Counted from the first letter of the stretch, positions 49,152 through 61,767 are shown. The stretch: DNA of 64,000 nucleotides from Oxalobacteraceae bacterium (GCA_030698225.1 JAUYNR010000038.1:62001-126000); one strand, 5' to 3'. Numbers and translations: made by a program. The notes: generated by a model not told the origin, from the sequence alone.

Positions 49152-49912
49152 GCTAGCCTCATCGGAATGCCCTGCTCGGACATGAAACGTTTTGCTTCCT
49201 GCACAGTGTGTTGACCGTAATGGAAAATACTGGCTGCCAGCACCGCATCGGCGCGCCCCAGCTTGATGCCGTCGGCCAAGTCCTGCAGGCCGCCGACGCC
49301 GCCGGAGGCGATCACCGGGATATTCACCGCATCCGAGACGCCGCGCGTCAGGCCGAGATCGAAACCGACCTTGGTGCCGTCGCGGTCCATGCTGGTAAGC
49401 AATATCTCACCGGCACCGAGGCTTTCCATTTTCTGCGCCCAGGCAATTGCATCCAGGCCGGTGGCGTTGCGGCCGCCGTGCGTGAAAACTTCCCATTTGC
49501 CGGGGGCGGTTTGCTTGGCGTCGATCGCCACCACGATGCATTGCGAACCGTATTTGTGCGCGGCATCGAACACCAGTTGCGGGTTGGTCACCGCCGAGGT
49601 GTTGATGCTGACCTTGTCGGCGCCGGCGTTGAGCAGGCGGCGCACATCTTCCACTGCGCGCACCCCGCCGCCGACCGTCAGCGGAATGAACACTTGCGAG
49701 GCGACTGCCTCGATGATGTGCAAAATCAGGTCGCGCCCGTCGGATGAAGCGGTGATGTCGAGGAAGGTAATCTCGTCGGCGCCCTGCTCGTCGTAGCGGC
49801 GGGCAATCTCGACCGGGTCGCCGGCATCGCGCAACTCGAGAAAATTGATGCCCTTGACCACGCGGCCGGCGGTGACGTCCAGGCAAGGAATGATGCGTTT
49901 GGCAAGTGTCAT
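49148..49912 (-). CDS. hisF: Imidazole glycerol phosphate synthase cyclase subunit HisF
   Basis: A 254-residue TIM barrel. The catalytic aspartates lie in [14 protein letters not shown] and [15 protein letters not shown]. Half-barrel phosphate sites are GGGVRAVED and [11 protein letters not shown]. It uses ammonia channelled from HisH. ATG 49912 is the conserved start, two bases after hisA. Confidence 0.97.
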   Translation of the reverse strand: MTLAKRIIPCLDVTAGRVVKGINFLELRDAGDPVEIARRYDEQGADEITFLDITASSDGRDLILHIIEAVASQVFIPLTVGGGVRAVEDVRRLLNAGADKVSINTSAVTNPQLVFDAAHKYGSQCIVVAIDAKQTAPGKWEVFTHGGRNATGLDAIAWAQKMESLGAGEILLTSMDRDGTKVGFDLGLTRGVSDAVNIPVIASGGVGGLQDLADGIKLGRADAVLAASIFHYGQHTVQEAKRFMSEQGIPMRLA

Positions 49913-49914
49913 GG

Positions 49915-50691
49915 CTATTCTTCCGGCTGCTCGCTGAGCGCATCGGCGCGCTCCTGGGCCGACAGCAAATCGAGCGAGCCTTCGTAAATCGAGCGGCCGC
50001 AAATCACGCCCTCGATGCCCTCGTCCTGCACCGCACACAACGCTTCCACGTCGCTGATGTCGTGCACGCCGCCGGATGCGATGACCGGAATCCTGACCGC
50101 CTGCGCCAGCTTCACCGTTGCTTCCACGTTGACGCCGCCCATCATGCCGTCGCGGCCGATATCGGTATAGATGATGGCTTCTGCACCATACCCTTCGAAC
50201 TTTTTGGCCAGATCGATCACTTCATGACCGGACAGCTTGCTCCAGCCGTCGGTGGCGACCTTGCCATCCTTGGCGTCGAGGCCGACGATGATCTGGCCCG
50301 GGAAGGCGCCGCAGGCGTCATGCAGGAAGCCCGGGTTCTTCACCGCGGCGGTGCCGATGATGATGTAGCTCAAACCGCTGTCCAGATAGCGTTCTATCGT
50401 GTCCAGGTCGCGAATGCCGCCGCCCAGCTGGACCGGAATTTCCTCGATATCGTTCTCGAGCGCGAACTCGCGCACCATCTGCAGGATCGCTTTCACCGCG
50501 GATTCATTCTTTGGCTTGCCGGCGAAAGCGCCGTTCAGGTCCACCAGATGCAGGCGGCGCGCGCCCTGCAGCAGCCAGTGGCGCGCCATGGCGGCCGGGT
50601 CTTCGGAAAATACGGTGGCCTGGTTCATGTCGCCTTGTTTCAGGCGTACGCAGTGACCGTCTTTAAGATCGATTGCAGGGATGAGCAGCAT
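49915..50691 (-). CDS. hisA: ProFAR isomerase HisA
   Basis: A 258-residue TIM barrel. [19 protein letters not shown] begins with the catalytic aspartate. The second acid lies in [22 protein letters not shown] and [11 protein letters not shown] are phosphate sites. It isomerises the HisI product before HisF/HisH act. Confidence 0.97.
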   Translation of the reverse strand: MLLIPAIDLKDGHCVRLKQGDMNQATVFSEDPAAMARHWLLQGARRLHLVDLNGAFAGKPKNESAVKAILQMVREFALENDIEEIPVQLGGGIRDLDTIERYLDSGLSYIIIGTAAVKNPGFLHDACGAFPGQIIVGLDAKDGKVATDGWSKLSGHEVIDLAKKFEGYGAEAIIYTDIGRDGMMGGVNVEATVKLAQAVRIPVIASGGVHDISDVEALCAVQDEGIEGVICGRSIYEGSLDLLSAQERADALSEQPEE

Positions 50692-50756
50692 GGCGAGCTT
50701 TGGAAAAGTTAAGGTTGAAAGGAATGAACGGTTATCACGTCAGCGTGGTACGGGAA

Positions 50757-51395
50757 TCAAGGTTTCCAGTTGACGAAATTGCGGTACAGCCGCAATCCGG
50801 CCGCAGCGCTTTTTTCCGGGTGAAACTGGGTCGCGAAAATATTCTCGCGCGCCACCGCGCAAGCAAACGCAGTACCGTAATCGGTCTGCCCCACGGTGTC
50901 GGCCGCAACGGCCGGCCGCGCATAATAACTGTGCACAAAATAGAAATAACTGTCGTCGGCGATGCCGTCCCACAGTGCATGCGGATGCATTTGCCGGACC
51001 CGGTTCCAGCCCATCTGCGGCACCTTGAAGCGCGAGCCGTCCTGCTGCAACTGGCCGTCCAGACGGAAACGCACGACCTGGCCCGGCAACAATCCGAGCC
51101 CGGGCGTGTCGCCCTCCTCGCTGCTGTCGAACAACATTTGTTCGCCGACGCACACGCCAAACAGCGGTTTGCTGCGCGCCGCTTCCAGCAGCGCCTGTTG
51201 CAAGCCGGATTCGCGCAGGCAGCGCATGCAGTCCGGCATCGCGCCCTGGCCGGGCAGGACGATCCGGTCGGCGGCGCGGATATCGGCGACCGCGCCCGAG
51301 ATCCGCACATCCGCTTCGGGCGCGACATGGCGCAAGGCCTGCGCCACCGAGCGCAAATTGCCCATGCCGTAATCCACCACAACGATTTTATTCAT
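50757..51395 (-). CDS. hisH: Imidazole glycerol phosphate synthase glutaminase subunit HisH
   Basis: A 212-residue class I glutamine amidotransferase. [13 protein letters not shown] is the N terminus, the nucleophile cysteine is in [10 protein letters not shown], and the H-x-E pair is in TQFHPEKSA. It supplies ammonia to HisF. ATG 51395 ([10 protein letters not shown]) is the conserved start. Confidence 0.96.
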   Translation of the reverse strand: MNKIVVVDYGMGNLRSVAQALRHVAPEADVRISGAVADIRAADRIVLPGQGAMPDCMRCLRESGLQQALLEAARSKPLFGVCVGEQMLFDSSEEGDTPGLGLLPGQVVRFRLDGQLQQDGSRFKVPQMGWNRVRQMHPHALWDGIADDSYFYFVHSYYARPAVAADTVGQTDYGTAFACAVARENIFATQFHPEKSAAAGLRLYRNFVNWKP

Positions 51396-51455
51396 ATTTA
51401 CAATATAACTTGATAATCCAGATGCCGAGCGGATCGATCCGATCCGCAGCAATGC

Positions 51456-52058
51456 TTACAGGCTGCCTTTGGTCGAAGGGATGGTTCCGGCGGCGCGCGC
51501 ATCGAGCTCGGTGGCCATGCGCAATGCGCGTCCGAAAGCCTTGAACACCGTCTCGCACTGATGATGCGCGTTGTCGCCGCGCAAGTTGTCGATATGCAGC
51601 GACACCAGCGCATGGTTGACGAAGCCCTGGAAGAATTCGTGCACCAGATCGACATCGAAGCCGCCGATCATCGCACGCGTGAATGGCACGTGGAACTCCA
51701 GCCCGGGACGACCGGAAAAATCGATCACCACCCGCGACAGCGCTTCGTCCAGCGGTACATACGCGTGGCCGTAACGGCGAATGCCCTTCTTGTCGCCGAT
51801 CGCCTTGGCGAATGCCTGGCCCAGCGTGATGCCGACGTCTTCCACCGTGTGATGGGCGTCGATATGCAAATCGCCGTCGGCCTCGATGTCGAGGTCGATC
51901 AGGCCGTGGCGGGCGATCTGGTCCAGCATGTGGTCCAGAAAAGGCACGCCGGTTGCGAGTTTCTGTGCGCCGCTGCCATCCAGATTGATGGCGACGCGGA
52001 TTTTCGTTTCATTGGTATTGCGGCTGACTTCTGCAATGCGCGCGGTGGAGATGTTCAT
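51456..52058 (-). CDS. hisB: Imidazoleglycerol-phosphate dehydratase HisB
   Basis: A 200-residue monofunctional dehydratase. Metal sites are in [27 protein letters not shown] and [18 protein letters not shown]. It lacks the histidinol-phosphatase domain fused in enterobacteria, so that step needs another enzyme outside the window. Confidence 0.96.
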   Translation of the reverse strand: MNISTARIAEVSRNTNETKIRVAINLDGSGAQKLATGVPFLDHMLDQIARHGLIDLDIEADGDLHIDAHHTVEDVGITLGQAFAKAIGDKKGIRRYGHAYVPLDEALSRVVIDFSGRPGLEFHVPFTRAMIGGFDVDLVHEFFQGFVNHALVSLHIDNLRGDNAHHQCETVFKAFGRALRMATELDARAAGTIPSTKGSL

Positions 52059-52082
52059 TGGGTTGCCATGGTTACGTTGCTT

Positions 52083-53171
52083 TTACTGTACTAACGATGC
52101 TTTCAGCGCATCGAGGAATTGCCTGTTCTCATCCGGCGTGCCGACGGTGACCCGCAGGCAGTTTTTCAATAATGGGTGCATTTTACCGACATTTTTGATT
52201 AAAACCTTGCGCTCCAACAGCTTGTCGAACACATTCTGCGCATCGATGTGGGCGGATTGCACCCGAATCAGCAAAAAATTCGCAGCCGAAGGAAAAACCA
52301 TGATTTCCGGCAAGGCTGCCAAGGCGTCGGCCAATCGCGCGCGCTGGTCGCGCAGCGCCTGTGCCTGCAGCTCCAGCACATCGGTGTGCCGCAGCACGAA
52401 CTGCGCGGCGGCTTCGGTCAACACATTCACATTATAAGGCGGGCGCACCTTGTCGAATTGATCCAGCAAGGCCTGACTGGCCGCCATGTAGCCCAGGCGG
52501 ATGCCTGCCAGGCCGAGCTTGGAGACGGTGCGCATCACCACCAGATTATCGAATTGCGCCAGTCGCGGCATCCAGCTCGAAGGCGCAAACGGCTGATAGG
52601 CTTCATCCGAGACCACGATTCCGCTTTCGCCGACCGCGCGGATGATCTGCTCGATGGCGTCGGCGTCGTACAAGGTGCCGGTCGGGTTATTCGGATACGC
52701 CAGATAGACAATCGACGGCCGGTGTTCGGCGATCGCATCCAGCATCGCGTCCAGATCCAGCGTGAAATCGGGCTTTAACGGCACGCCGACGAATTCGAGC
52801 CCGGCAAATTGGGCCGACATCGCATACATCACGAAGCCGGGGACCGGTGCCAGCACCTTGGCGCCCGGTTTCGCGCAGGCAATCGAAATGATGCTAATCA
52901 GTTCATCCGAACCATTGCCCAGCACCACGTCGAAGCCGGCCGGCACGCCGAAGCGGGCGCAGATTGCAGTCTTCAGCGCGGTGTAGGACGGCACCGGATA
53001 ACGGTTCAGCGCGACTTCGGCCAAATGCCGGCCCAGTTCCTCGCGCAACGCCGGCGGCAGCGGATACGGATTTTCCATCGCATCGAGCTTGACGAAGCCG
53101 CTGGAATCGGGAACGTGATAGGCGGATAGTGCACGGACGTCGGGACGGATGATGTTGTCAATCAGGGACAT
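52083..53171 (-). CDS. hisC: Histidinol-phosphate aminotransferase HisC
   Basis: A 362-residue PLP-dependent class I/II aminotransferase. [14 protein letters not shown] is the N-terminal HisC pattern. [22 protein letters not shown] and the PLP lysine in [15 protein letters not shown] follow. It lies 24 bp before hisB and 8 bp after the methyltransferase gene. Confidence 0.95.
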   Translation of the reverse strand: MSLIDNIIRPDVRALSAYHVPDSSGFVKLDAMENPYPLPPALREELGRHLAEVALNRYPVPSYTALKTAICARFGVPAGFDVVLGNGSDELISIISIACAKPGAKVLAPVPGFVMYAMSAQFAGLEFVGVPLKPDFTLDLDAMLDAIAEHRPSIVYLAYPNNPTGTLYDADAIEQIIRAVGESGIVVSDEAYQPFAPSSWMPRLAQFDNLVVMRTVSKLGLAGIRLGYMAASQALLDQFDKVRPPYNVNVLTEAAAQFVLRHTDVLELQAQALRDQRARLADALAALPEIMVFPSAANFLLIRVQSAHIDAQNVFDKLLERKVLIKNVGKMHPLLKNCLRVTVGTPDENRQFLDALKASLVQ

Positions 53172-53179
53172 GAAGGTGG

Positions 53180-54106
53180 CTAAGTGTTATCAAATACAAG
53201 GTTATCGAATGCGAGTGCCTGTTGCGCGGGATCAGCAGCGGAATTTGCTGGCGTCAGGTCTGCTGCGGCTTTTTTCCGGCTGCCTTTTTTAATACTGGTG
53301 AGCTTGGCCCGCACCGGCTCGGTTGGCTGGTTGCCTTGGGCTGTTAATTGCGCCTCCGGCGCGGTCAGACGTGCATCGATTATCGCGCAATATGCGGGAT
53401 TCAACTCGAAGCCGACAAAATCCCGGCCGCAGCGTTGCGCTGCCACCGCCGTGGTGCCGCTGCCCATGAACGGATCGAGCACCACGCCGCCGGGCGGGCA
53501 GGACGCGCGGACGATGCGCTCGACGATTTCCAGCGGCTTCTGGGTCGGATGTTCGGCGCGCTCCGGATGCTCGCGATGCAGGCGCGACACGCTCCACACA
53601 TCTTTCGGGTTATAGCCCAGTTCCAGCCACTTGGCGCCGACGAAAATCGAGCGCGAACGGGCTTTCTTGGTTTCGGCGTCATACGGAATCCGAACCGCAT
53701 CCAGATCGAAGTAATAGCCCTTTTGCCGGGCGAAAAAACCGATGGTGTCGTGCACCGAGCTGAAGCTGCGGATGCTGCCGCCCATCGACGGCACCCGGCG
53801 GTCCCAGATGATCTCGTTGAGCATCGTCATGCGCTGCTTGAGCATGACGAAAATCTCCGGCGAATAGCGCCAAGTCAAAAAAATGTACAGGCTGCCGCTG
53901 GCTTTGAGCTTCGGCAATGCCGCATCGATCCACTGTTCGGTCCAGCGCAGATAGGCGTCGGCCTCCATCTTGTCCGAATCGTTGCCGTAATCCTTGCCCA
54001 GCCCATACGGCGGATCGGCCACGATCAGGTCGATCGAATCGTCGGGAATGCGCGCCAATCCCGCCAGCGCGTCTTCGCAATGGATCAGATTACGCCATCC
54101 GGTCAT
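53180..54106 (-). CDS. Orphan adenine-specific DNA methyltransferase
   Basis: A 308-residue amino-methyltransferase of the beta order. The catalytic DPPY is at 31-34 and the SAM motif DPFMGSGTT at 211-219, preceded by HPTQKP (186-191). The last 70 residues are a Q/A/K-rich tail. No restriction endonuclease or second methylase is adjacent, so it is an orphan and a candidate epigenetic regulator. It lies inside the his run, between hisD and hisC. The recognition site cannot be read from the sequence. Confidence 0.88.
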   Translation of the reverse strand: MTGWRNLIHCEDALAGLARIPDDSIDLIVADPPYGLGKDYGNDSDKMEADAYLRWTEQWIDAALPKLKASGSLYIFLTWRYSPEIFVMLKQRMTMLNEIIWDRRVPSMGGSIRSFSSVHDTIGFFARQKGYYFDLDAVRIPYDAETKKARSRSIFVGAKWLELGYNPKDVWSVSRLHREHPERAEHPTQKPLEIVERIVRASCPPGGVVLDPFMGSGTTAVAAQRCGRDFVGFELNPAYCAIIDARLTAPEAQLTAQGNQPTEPVRAKLTSIKKGSRKKAAADLTPANSAADPAQQALAFDNLVFDNT

Positions 54107-54126
54107 TGGAGAGATTCCTGTTGAGA

Positions 54127-54200
54127 AAATATACTAACTATTGTATTTTTAAAGCCGCACTGGATATATGCGGAAAAACCATGTTTTATGCACATACTCC
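54127..54200 (+). repeat. 74-nt intergenic repeat, copy D
   Basis: AAATATAC and GTATTTTT form the first stem. CCGCA-N8-TGCGG forms a perfect five-pair second stem, and CATACTCC closes. It lies between hisD and the methyltransferase gene, antisense to the his run. Confidence 0.78.
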
Positions 54201-54233
54201 ACTTAAAATTTAAGCGCACGGGTAATGCCGGAG

Positions 54234-55547
54234 TCATTTCAGCCGGTATTCGGCGCTGCGCGCATGTGCCTGCAAGCCTTCGCCGTAGGCCAGTTCGGCC
54301 GCGATCTTGCCGAGCGTCTGCGCGCCGGCTGCCGATACCTCGATCATGCTGGAGCGCTTCTGGAAGTCGTACACGCCGAGCGGCGACGAAAATCGCGCGG
54401 TGCGCGAGGTCGGCAGCACGTGGTTCGGTCCCGCGCAATAGTCGCCCAGCGCTTCCGACGAGAAGCGCCCGAGGAACATCGCGCCCGCATGGCGCACCAG
54501 GTCGGCCCATTGCTGCGGGTTTTCGGTGGAGATTTCCAGATGCTCGGCGGCGATCAGGTTGGCGATCTCGCATGCCTCAACCATGTCGCGCACCTTGATC
54601 AGCGCGCCGCGCTGGGTCAGCGAGGTGGCGATCACCTGCTTGCGCGGCATCTGATCGAGCAACTGGTTGATGCTGGCTTCGACTGCGTCGAGATACGCGG
54701 CGTGCGGGCACAGCAGGATCGATTGCGCCAGTTCGTCGTGCTCGGCTTGCGAAAACAGGTCCATCGCGATCCAGTCCGGGTCGGTGCTGCCGTCGCAGAT
54801 GATCAGGATTTCCGACGGGCCGGCGATCATGTCGATGCCGACGGTGCCGAACACCCGGCGCTTGGCGGCGGCCACATAGGCGTTGCCGGGGCCGACGATC
54901 TTGTCGACCTGCGGGATGGTCGCGGTGCCGTAAGCCAGCGCGGCCACCGCTTGCGCGCCGCCGATGGTAAACACGCGGTCGACGCCGGCGATTGCCGCCG
55001 CCGCCAGCACCAGCGGATTTTTCACGCCGTCCGGGGTCGGCACCACCATGATGATTTCCGGCACGCCGGCAACCCTGGCCGGGATCGCATTCATCAGCAC
55101 CGACGACGGATAGGCCGCCTTGCCGCCCGGCACGTAGATGCCGACCCGGTCCAGCGGCGTGACCTTCTGCCCCAGCACGGTGCCGTCAGGCTCGGTATAG
55201 CTGAAGCCGTCGGAGCCGATTTCCTGTTTTTGGCGCAGATGGTAGGCGCGCACCCGGTCGGCGGCAGCCTGCAATGCGCTGCGGCGCTGCGGCGCGAGGC
55301 CGTCCAGCGCGGCCTGCAGCTCGGCTGGCGCGATTTCCAGCGCCGCCATGCTGGCGACATCGAGCCGGTCGAAACGCTGCGTGTATTCCAGCACCGCGGC
55401 GTCGCCGCGCGCCTTGACATCGGCCAGGATGGCGGCGACCGCGTGCTCGATCGCGGCGTCGGTGCCGGCGTCGAACGCCAGCACTGCGTCTAATTGTGCG
55501 CGGAAGTCGGTGCCGGAACTGTCCAGCCGTCGGATTTGGATCGCCAT
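54234..55547 (-). CDS. hisD: Histidinol dehydrogenase HisD
   Basis: A 437-residue zinc enzyme for the last two oxidations of histidine synthesis. [46 protein letters not shown] and [11 protein letters not shown] are diagnostic. The C-terminal zinc histidine context is present. ATG 55547 ([12 protein letters not shown]) is chosen; an upstream in-frame ATG at 55643 runs into a REP-like palindrome. Confidence 0.96.
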   Translation of the reverse strand: MAIQIRRLDSSGTDFRAQLDAVLAFDAGTDAAIEHAVAAILADVKARGDAAVLEYTQRFDRLDVASMAALEIAPAELQAALDGLAPQRRSALQAAADRVRAYHLRQKQEIGSDGFSYTEPDGTVLGQKVTPLDRVGIYVPGGKAAYPSSVLMNAIPARVAGVPEIIMVVPTPDGVKNPLVLAAAAIAGVDRVFTIGGAQAVAALAYGTATIPQVDKIVGPGNAYVAAAKRRVFGTVGIDMIAGPSEILIICDGSTDPDWIAMDLFSQAEHDELAQSILLCPHAAYLDAVEASINQLLDQMPRKQVIATSLTQRGALIKVRDMVEACEIANLIAAEHLEISTENPQQWADLVRHAGAMFLGRFSSEALGDYCAGPNHVLPTSRTARFSSPLGVYDFQKRSSMIEVSAAGAQTLGKIAAELAYGEGLQAHARSAEYRLK

Positions 55548-55631
55548 AGATTGCCTTGCGTTTTCGATTATCGCTGCCAGAAAATTAATTATTCGGCCCT
55601 GATAGGAGTCATGCCAACCGAAGCATTCTTT

Positions 55632-55700
55632 GTAGGAGCGCACCCGGGCGCGACCGGCTTACACATCGCTACCGGTGGTCGCGCCCGGGCGCGCTCCTAC
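55632..55700. repeat. REP-like long palindrome (approximately 26-bp arms)
   Basis: The left arm GTAGGAGCGC-ACCCGGGCGCG-ACCGG (55632-55657) is complementary to CCGGT-CGCGCCCGGGCG-CGCTCCTAC (55672-55700), apart from one mismatch and a three-base insert. The 14-base loop is unpaired. GTAGGAGCG is typical of REP elements. It lies in the hisG-hisD gap. Confidence 0.85.
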
Positions 55701-55766
55701 CAAACCGCGTCATCGCAGTTTAGACTGATAAGCGGCCGAACAATTACCAGTAAAGCAATTAATACA

Positions 55767-55840
55767 GGGGTATGCCTAAAAACACTGCATTTCCCGCACA
55801 GATTCATTGCGGCATTAAAATATACAACATTCTGTATATT
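55767..55840 (-). repeat. 74-nt intergenic repeat, copy G
   Basis: On the minus strand AATATACA and TGTATATT form a perfect eight-pair first stem. CCGCA-N8-TGCGG forms the second. GGAAATGCAGTGTTTTT follows and ATACCCC closes. It begins four bases after the hisG stop, on the transcribed strand. Confidence 0.82.
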
Positions 55841-55843
55841 CGC

Positions 55844-57988
<2,145 letters not shown>

Positions 57989-58034
57989 GATATATCTTTC
58001 TGGTAAACAGCGAATAAGGGCTGATGGTGACGGG

Positions 58035-58808
58035 TTAGTGGCGCAACTTGTAGCCGCGATTCAACATCTGGATCGCAAAGGCGGCCAGCAAAGCGGAAAA
58101 ACCGGCCACAATCGCAAAACTAAGCAGCGGATTGACGTCGGACTGACCGAAGAATCCATAGCGGAAACCATCAATCATATAAAAGAATGGATTGAAATGC
58201 GAGACCGTTTGCCAAAAAGGCGGCAGCGAATGGATCGAATAGAAGACCCCGGACAAAAAGGTGGCCGGCATGATCAGGAAGTTCTGGAACGCTGCCAGCT
58301 GGTCGAATTTCTCGGCCCAGATGCCGGCAATCAGGCCCATCGTTCCCAGCATGAATGAGCCCAGCACCGCAAAGATCACGATCCACCAGGGCGCGATGAA
58401 GCCCACTTCGGTAAACCACACGGTGACGATGAAAACCCCGCCCCCGACCACCAGCCCGCGCACCACCGAGGCCAGCACATAGCCGGCAAACAGTTCCCAG
58501 TGCGACAACGGTGCCAGCAGCACGAACACCAGGTTGCCGGTGATCTTCGACTGGATCAGCGACGACGATGCATTCGCGAACGCGTTCTGCAGCACGCTCA
58601 TCATCACCAGGCCCGGCACCAGGAAAGCGGTATACGGCACGCCCGGATAGACCTGCACATGACTCTCCAGCACATGGCCGAAGATCAGCAGGTACAGCAA
58701 CGAGGTTATGACCGGCGCCGCGACGGTCTGGGAGGCGACCTTCCAGAAGCGCAGCACTTCCTTGTAGAACAGGGTCTGAAAACCTTTCGGTGCTGCCAAC
58801 AGGCTCAT
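58035..58808 (-). CDS. ABC-2 type transporter permease (YadH-like)
   Basis: A 257-residue permease with six helices (FQTLFYKEVLRFWKVASQ, then ITSLLYLLIFG). It contains FLVPGLVMMSVLQNAFANASSSLIQ and FLSGVFYSIHSLPPFWQ, typical of the YadH/NodJ group. It partners with the adjacent ATPase, which it overlaps by four bases. The substrate is unknown. Confidence 0.92.
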   Translation of the reverse strand: MSLLAAPKGFQTLFYKEVLRFWKVASQTVAAPVITSLLYLLIFGHVLESHVQVYPGVPYTAFLVPGLVMMSVLQNAFANASSSLIQSKITGNLVFVLLAPLSHWELFAGYVLASVVRGLVVGGGVFIVTVWFTEVGFIAPWWIVIFAVLGSFMLGTMGLIAGIWAEKFDQLAAFQNFLIMPATFLSGVFYSIHSLPPFWQTVSHFNPFFYMIDGFRYGFFGQSDVNPLLSFAIVAGFSALLAAFAIQMLNRGYKLRH

Positions 58809-59722
58809 CGCACCACCTCGGCATCCATGACTTGCAGAAACACGTCTTCCAGATCGGCCTGCTGCAACTGCATCTCATCGATCAGCGCGCCGCTGACCCG
58901 CACCGCGGCCAGAATCGGCTCGATTTCCGCATAGTCGTTGACCCGCAGCGCGTAGACATTGCCGGAAAGCGCTTGTTCCGGATGCATCAGCAGCGGCTGC
59001 AGCGCCGGCGGCAGGCCGCCATTGCGCAAATGCAACACCAGCACCGAACCGGAAATCCGCTTGATCAGCGCGGCCGTGGTATCGAGCGCGACCACCTTGC
59101 CATGCTTGAGCATCGCAATCCGGTTGCACAGCGCCTGCGCCTCTTCCAGGTAATGGGTGGTCAGCACCACGGTGTGGCCTTCGCGGTTCAGGCGCGCGAT
59201 GAATTTCCACAGGGTCTGGCGCAGCTCGACATCGACCCCGGCAGTCGGTTCGTCCAGCACGATCACCGGCGGCTTGTGCACCAGCGCCTGCGCCACCAGC
59301 ACGCGCCGCTTCATGCCGCCGGACAGCGCGCGCATGTTGACATCGGCCTTGTCGGTCAGGTCGAGGTTGGCCATCACCTCGTCGATCCATTTGTCATTGT
59401 TGTTTAGTCCGAAATAGCCGGATTGCAGGCGCAGGGTTTCGCGCACGCTGAAAAACGGGTCGAACACCAGTTCCTGCGGCACCACGCCGAGTTGCTGGCG
59501 CGCGGCACGGAAATCGGTGACGACATCAAAGCCCTGCACGGTAACGCGGCCGGCATCGGCCCGGGTCAGGCCGGCAATGATCGAAATCAGCGTGGTCTTG
59601 CCGGCGCCGTTGGGTCCCAGCAGGCCGAAGAACTCGCCTTCCTCAATCGATAGCGAAACGCCGCCCAGCGCCTGCAGCGATTTATAACGTTTTTCGACCT
59701 GGGTTATCTGAATGGCAGCCAT
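58805..59722 (-). CDS. ABC transporter ATP-binding protein (YadG-like)
   Basis: A 305-residue ATPase. Walker A is GPNGAGKTT, the signature is LSGGMKRRVL and Walker B is VIVLDEPTAGVD. A C-terminal 70-residue extension is typical of ABC-2 exporters. ATG 59722 (MAAIQITQVEKRYKSL) is chosen over 59746. It works with the downstream permease. Confidence 0.93.
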   Translation of the reverse strand: MAAIQITQVEKRYKSLQALGGVSLSIEEGEFFGLLGPNGAGKTTLISIIAGLTRADAGRVTVQGFDVVTDFRAARQQLGVVPQELVFDPFFSVRETLRLQSGYFGLNNNDKWIDEVMANLDLTDKADVNMRALSGGMKRRVLVAQALVHKPPVIVLDEPTAGVDVELRQTLWKFIARLNREGHTVVLTTHYLEEAQALCNRIAMLKHGKVVALDTTAALIKRISGSVLVLHLRNGGLPPALQPLLMHPEQALSGNVYALRVNDYAEIEPILAAVRVSGALIDEMQLQQADLEDVFLQVMDAEVVR

Positions 59723-59896
59723 GGTGGCTTGATACGCTTTACACAAGAGATGGGCCGGGATGCGCGGGGATTGTCACCCATCGTTGACGGCAAAGCTGTT
59801 GATTATAGGAGATTTCAGGGGTTAGGGGCTGGCAATGTCGCCCGCTCCAACGGCCGGCGAAAATTCCACCCCAATACATGAAAGCTCCCATGGCCG

Positions 59897-60008
59897 CCCT
59901 CTCCCCCAACCCCTCTCCCGCAGGCGAATCGCATGGCGATTCGGGCACCAGGAAAAGCCATGCCGGGAGAGGGGAGCGAAGTGAGTCGCTATGCGACTTT
60001 CACGTAAA
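59897..60008 (+). repeat. GC-rich repeat, copy 2 (with central insert)
   Basis: CCCTCTCCCGCAGGCG opens, a 35-base central part follows with the short palindrome GAATCGC/GCGATTC, then GGGAGAGGGGAGCGAAGTGA, GTCGCT and GCGACTTTCACGTAAA. It matches 48316-48376 in the opposite orientation, except for the insert. It abuts the mlaB stop and lies between mlaB and the ABC ATPase gene. Confidence 0.7.
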
Positions 60009-60009
60009 A

Positions 60010-60306
60010 TCAGCGATCGCGCGGATGGTCGCCGGCGTCCGTCGGCAACAGCGGGTCGACGCCGTACAGCGCAATCAGGCTGCGCAGATTGTCGGGCAGG
60101 TTGCGGAACGTCAACATCTGCTTACGTGCGCCGGCAGCACGCTGCCAAGCCAGCAGAACCGCAACTGCCGACGAGTCGATCGTCGTGACCAGGGCCAAGT
60201 CGATTGCCGATTGCTGCTGCGCCAACGCCTGCAAGCCCTGCTCCAGCACGGCTGTGGCGTTGCTGACGGTGAGCGAGTCGCCGGGCTGGAACAGCGGTGC
60301 CGGCAT
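60010..60306 (-). CDS. mlaB: STAS-domain protein MlaB
   Basis: A 98-residue STAS protein that stabilises the MlaFE ATPase complex. LALVTTIDSSAVAVLLAWQRAA carries the conserved serine-containing loop. MlaB is the cytoplasmic accessory of the lipid-transport system. Its start shares one base with the mlaC stop. Confidence 0.88.
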   Translation of the reverse strand: MPAPLFQPGDSLTVSNATAVLEQGLQALAQQQSAIDLALVTTIDSSAVAVLLAWQRAAGARKQMLTFRNLPDNLRSLIALYGVDPLLPTDAGDHPRDR

Positions 60307-60959
60307 CAGGATGATTTTGCCGGTTTCGCGGCGCCGGTTGCCAGCTGCTTGTTCTTTTCGGACAAGACCTTGATCAAGCCGTCGATGCCGGATTTGCTGA
60401 TTTCAGCGGAAAAATTGCCCTTGTAGGTTTGTACCAGCCAGGCGCCCAGCACATTGATGTCATAGATTTTCCAGCCGGCATCTGTTTTTTTCAGCCGGTA
60501 ATTCAGCTGGATCGGCTCGCCGCGCGCTTGCAGCACCTGCGAGCGCACTTCGACGTCGGTATCGGCGGCGGCGGCGCGGAATGGCCTGAAGTCGAGCTTC
60601 TGATCCCTGACCTGAGAAATCGCGCCGGAATAGGTGTGGACCAGCAGATTGCGAAATTCAACGGTCAGCTGTTTTTGCTGTTCCGGCGTGGCTTCGCGCC
60701 AGTGGCGCCCTGCTGCCAGCGCGGTCATCCGCTGAAAATCGACGTAGGGCAGGATTTTCTCTTCGACCAGTGCCAGCACCCGTTTCTGGTCGCCGCCCTG
60801 GATTTCGCGGTCGGCCCTGGCAATCTCCAGCACTTCCTGGCTGATGCGCTTGACCATCGCATCGGGCGCCTCCTCGGCGGCCTGGGCGGTTGCGGCAAAC
60901 GCCAGCGTAGCGAGGGCGAAAACGGTAACGAGAAATCTATTCAGGTTTTTCATATTCAT
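60306..60959 (-). CDS. mlaC: Periplasmic phospholipid-binding protein MlaC
   Basis: A 217-residue Ttg2D/MlaC protein. A signal peptide (LNRFLVTVFALATLAFAATAQA) is followed by the lipid-binding fold with KILPYVDFQRMTALAAGRHWR and LVHTYSGAI. It shuttles phospholipid between MlaA and MlaD. ATG 60959 or 60953 are both possible; neither has a strong Shine-Dalgarno site. Confidence 0.93.
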   Translation of the reverse strand: MNMKNLNRFLVTVFALATLAFAATAQAAEEAPDAMVKRISQEVLEIARADREIQGGDQKRVLALVEEKILPYVDFQRMTALAAGRHWREATPEQQKQLTVEFRNLLVHTYSGAISQVRDQKLDFRPFRAAAADTDVEVRSQVLQARGEPIQLNYRLKKTDAGWKIYDINVLGAWLVQTYKGNFSAEISKSGIDGLIKVLSEKNKQLATGAAKPAKSS

Positions 60960-61071
60960 AATTTTCTTAATTTTAAAATGTGTCGCTGCAGACATGCTGA
61001 AACAGTTTGACTTGGGAAATAGTGCGAGGTTCCCCGCCCGGCGGCAAGCCGGCTGCCGGGCGCCGCATCCG

Positions 61072-61767
61072 CTAATCGTCGTAATCCGCTGCGCTGCTGC
61101 CATTGCGCACCAGGCTTTCGCGCCGCTGCAGATAGGCGTCGCGGGTAAACGAATACTTATCCAGCGCCGCATCCTCGATCATAGAAGAGGCGCCCAGCAG
61201 CGCCGCACGCTGGTCGACCAGACGCAAGCCGGTGCCGATATTGCGCACATGGACCGGATCCTTGTAGCTCCACAGGTCGGCCGAAAAATCGACTGGAAAC
61301 GCTGCAGTGTCGCGCACGGTCGAAGAACCGAACACCGGCAACACCACATACGGCCCCGACTTCAAGCCCCAGACCCCCAGGGTCTGGCCGAAGTCTTCCT
61401 TGTGCTTGGGCAGACCCGCTTCGGAACCGATATCGAGCACGCCCACAAAGCCCATCGTGCTGTTGATCGCCACTCGCATGATGTCGGTCAGCCCATCTTC
61501 CAGCTTGCCTTGCAGCAAGTTGTTGACTGCAGTCCAGACGTCGCCGATATTGCCGAAGAAATTCCCGACTCCGGTCTGCACGAACGATGGCAGCAGATCC
61601 CGATACACGGTCGCTGCCGGCTTCACAAGCACCAGGTCGAGCTTGTCGTTGAAGCTGAACATGGCCCGGTTATAGCTTTCCAGCGGGTCGTGGGGATGAC
61701 TGCCGGTAGCGCAGCCGGACAATCCCAGCGCCAGGCCGAGTAGCGTGATTCGGTACGTGATTTTCAT
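61072..61767 (-). CDS. mlaA: Outer-membrane lipoprotein MlaA (VacJ)
   Basis: A 231-residue lipoprotein. The lipobox LSGC gives lipidated C19. DPLESYNRAMFSFNDKLD and GVGNFFGNIGDVWTAVNNLLQGK are family motifs; GSSTVRDT is the conserved core. It extracts phospholipid from the outer leaflet. In E. coli mlaA lies apart; here it sits between mlaD and mlaC. Confidence 0.95.
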   Translation of the reverse strand: MKITYRITLLGLALGLSGCATGSHPHDPLESYNRAMFSFNDKLDLVLVKPAATVYRDLLPSFVQTGVGNFFGNIGDVWTAVNNLLQGKLEDGLTDIMRVAINSTMGFVGVLDIGSEAGLPKHKEDFGQTLGVWGLKSGPYVVLPVFGSSTVRDTAAFPVDFSADLWSYKDPVHVRNIGTGLRLVDQRAALLGASSMIEDAALDKYSFTRDAYLQRRESLVRNGSSAADYDD

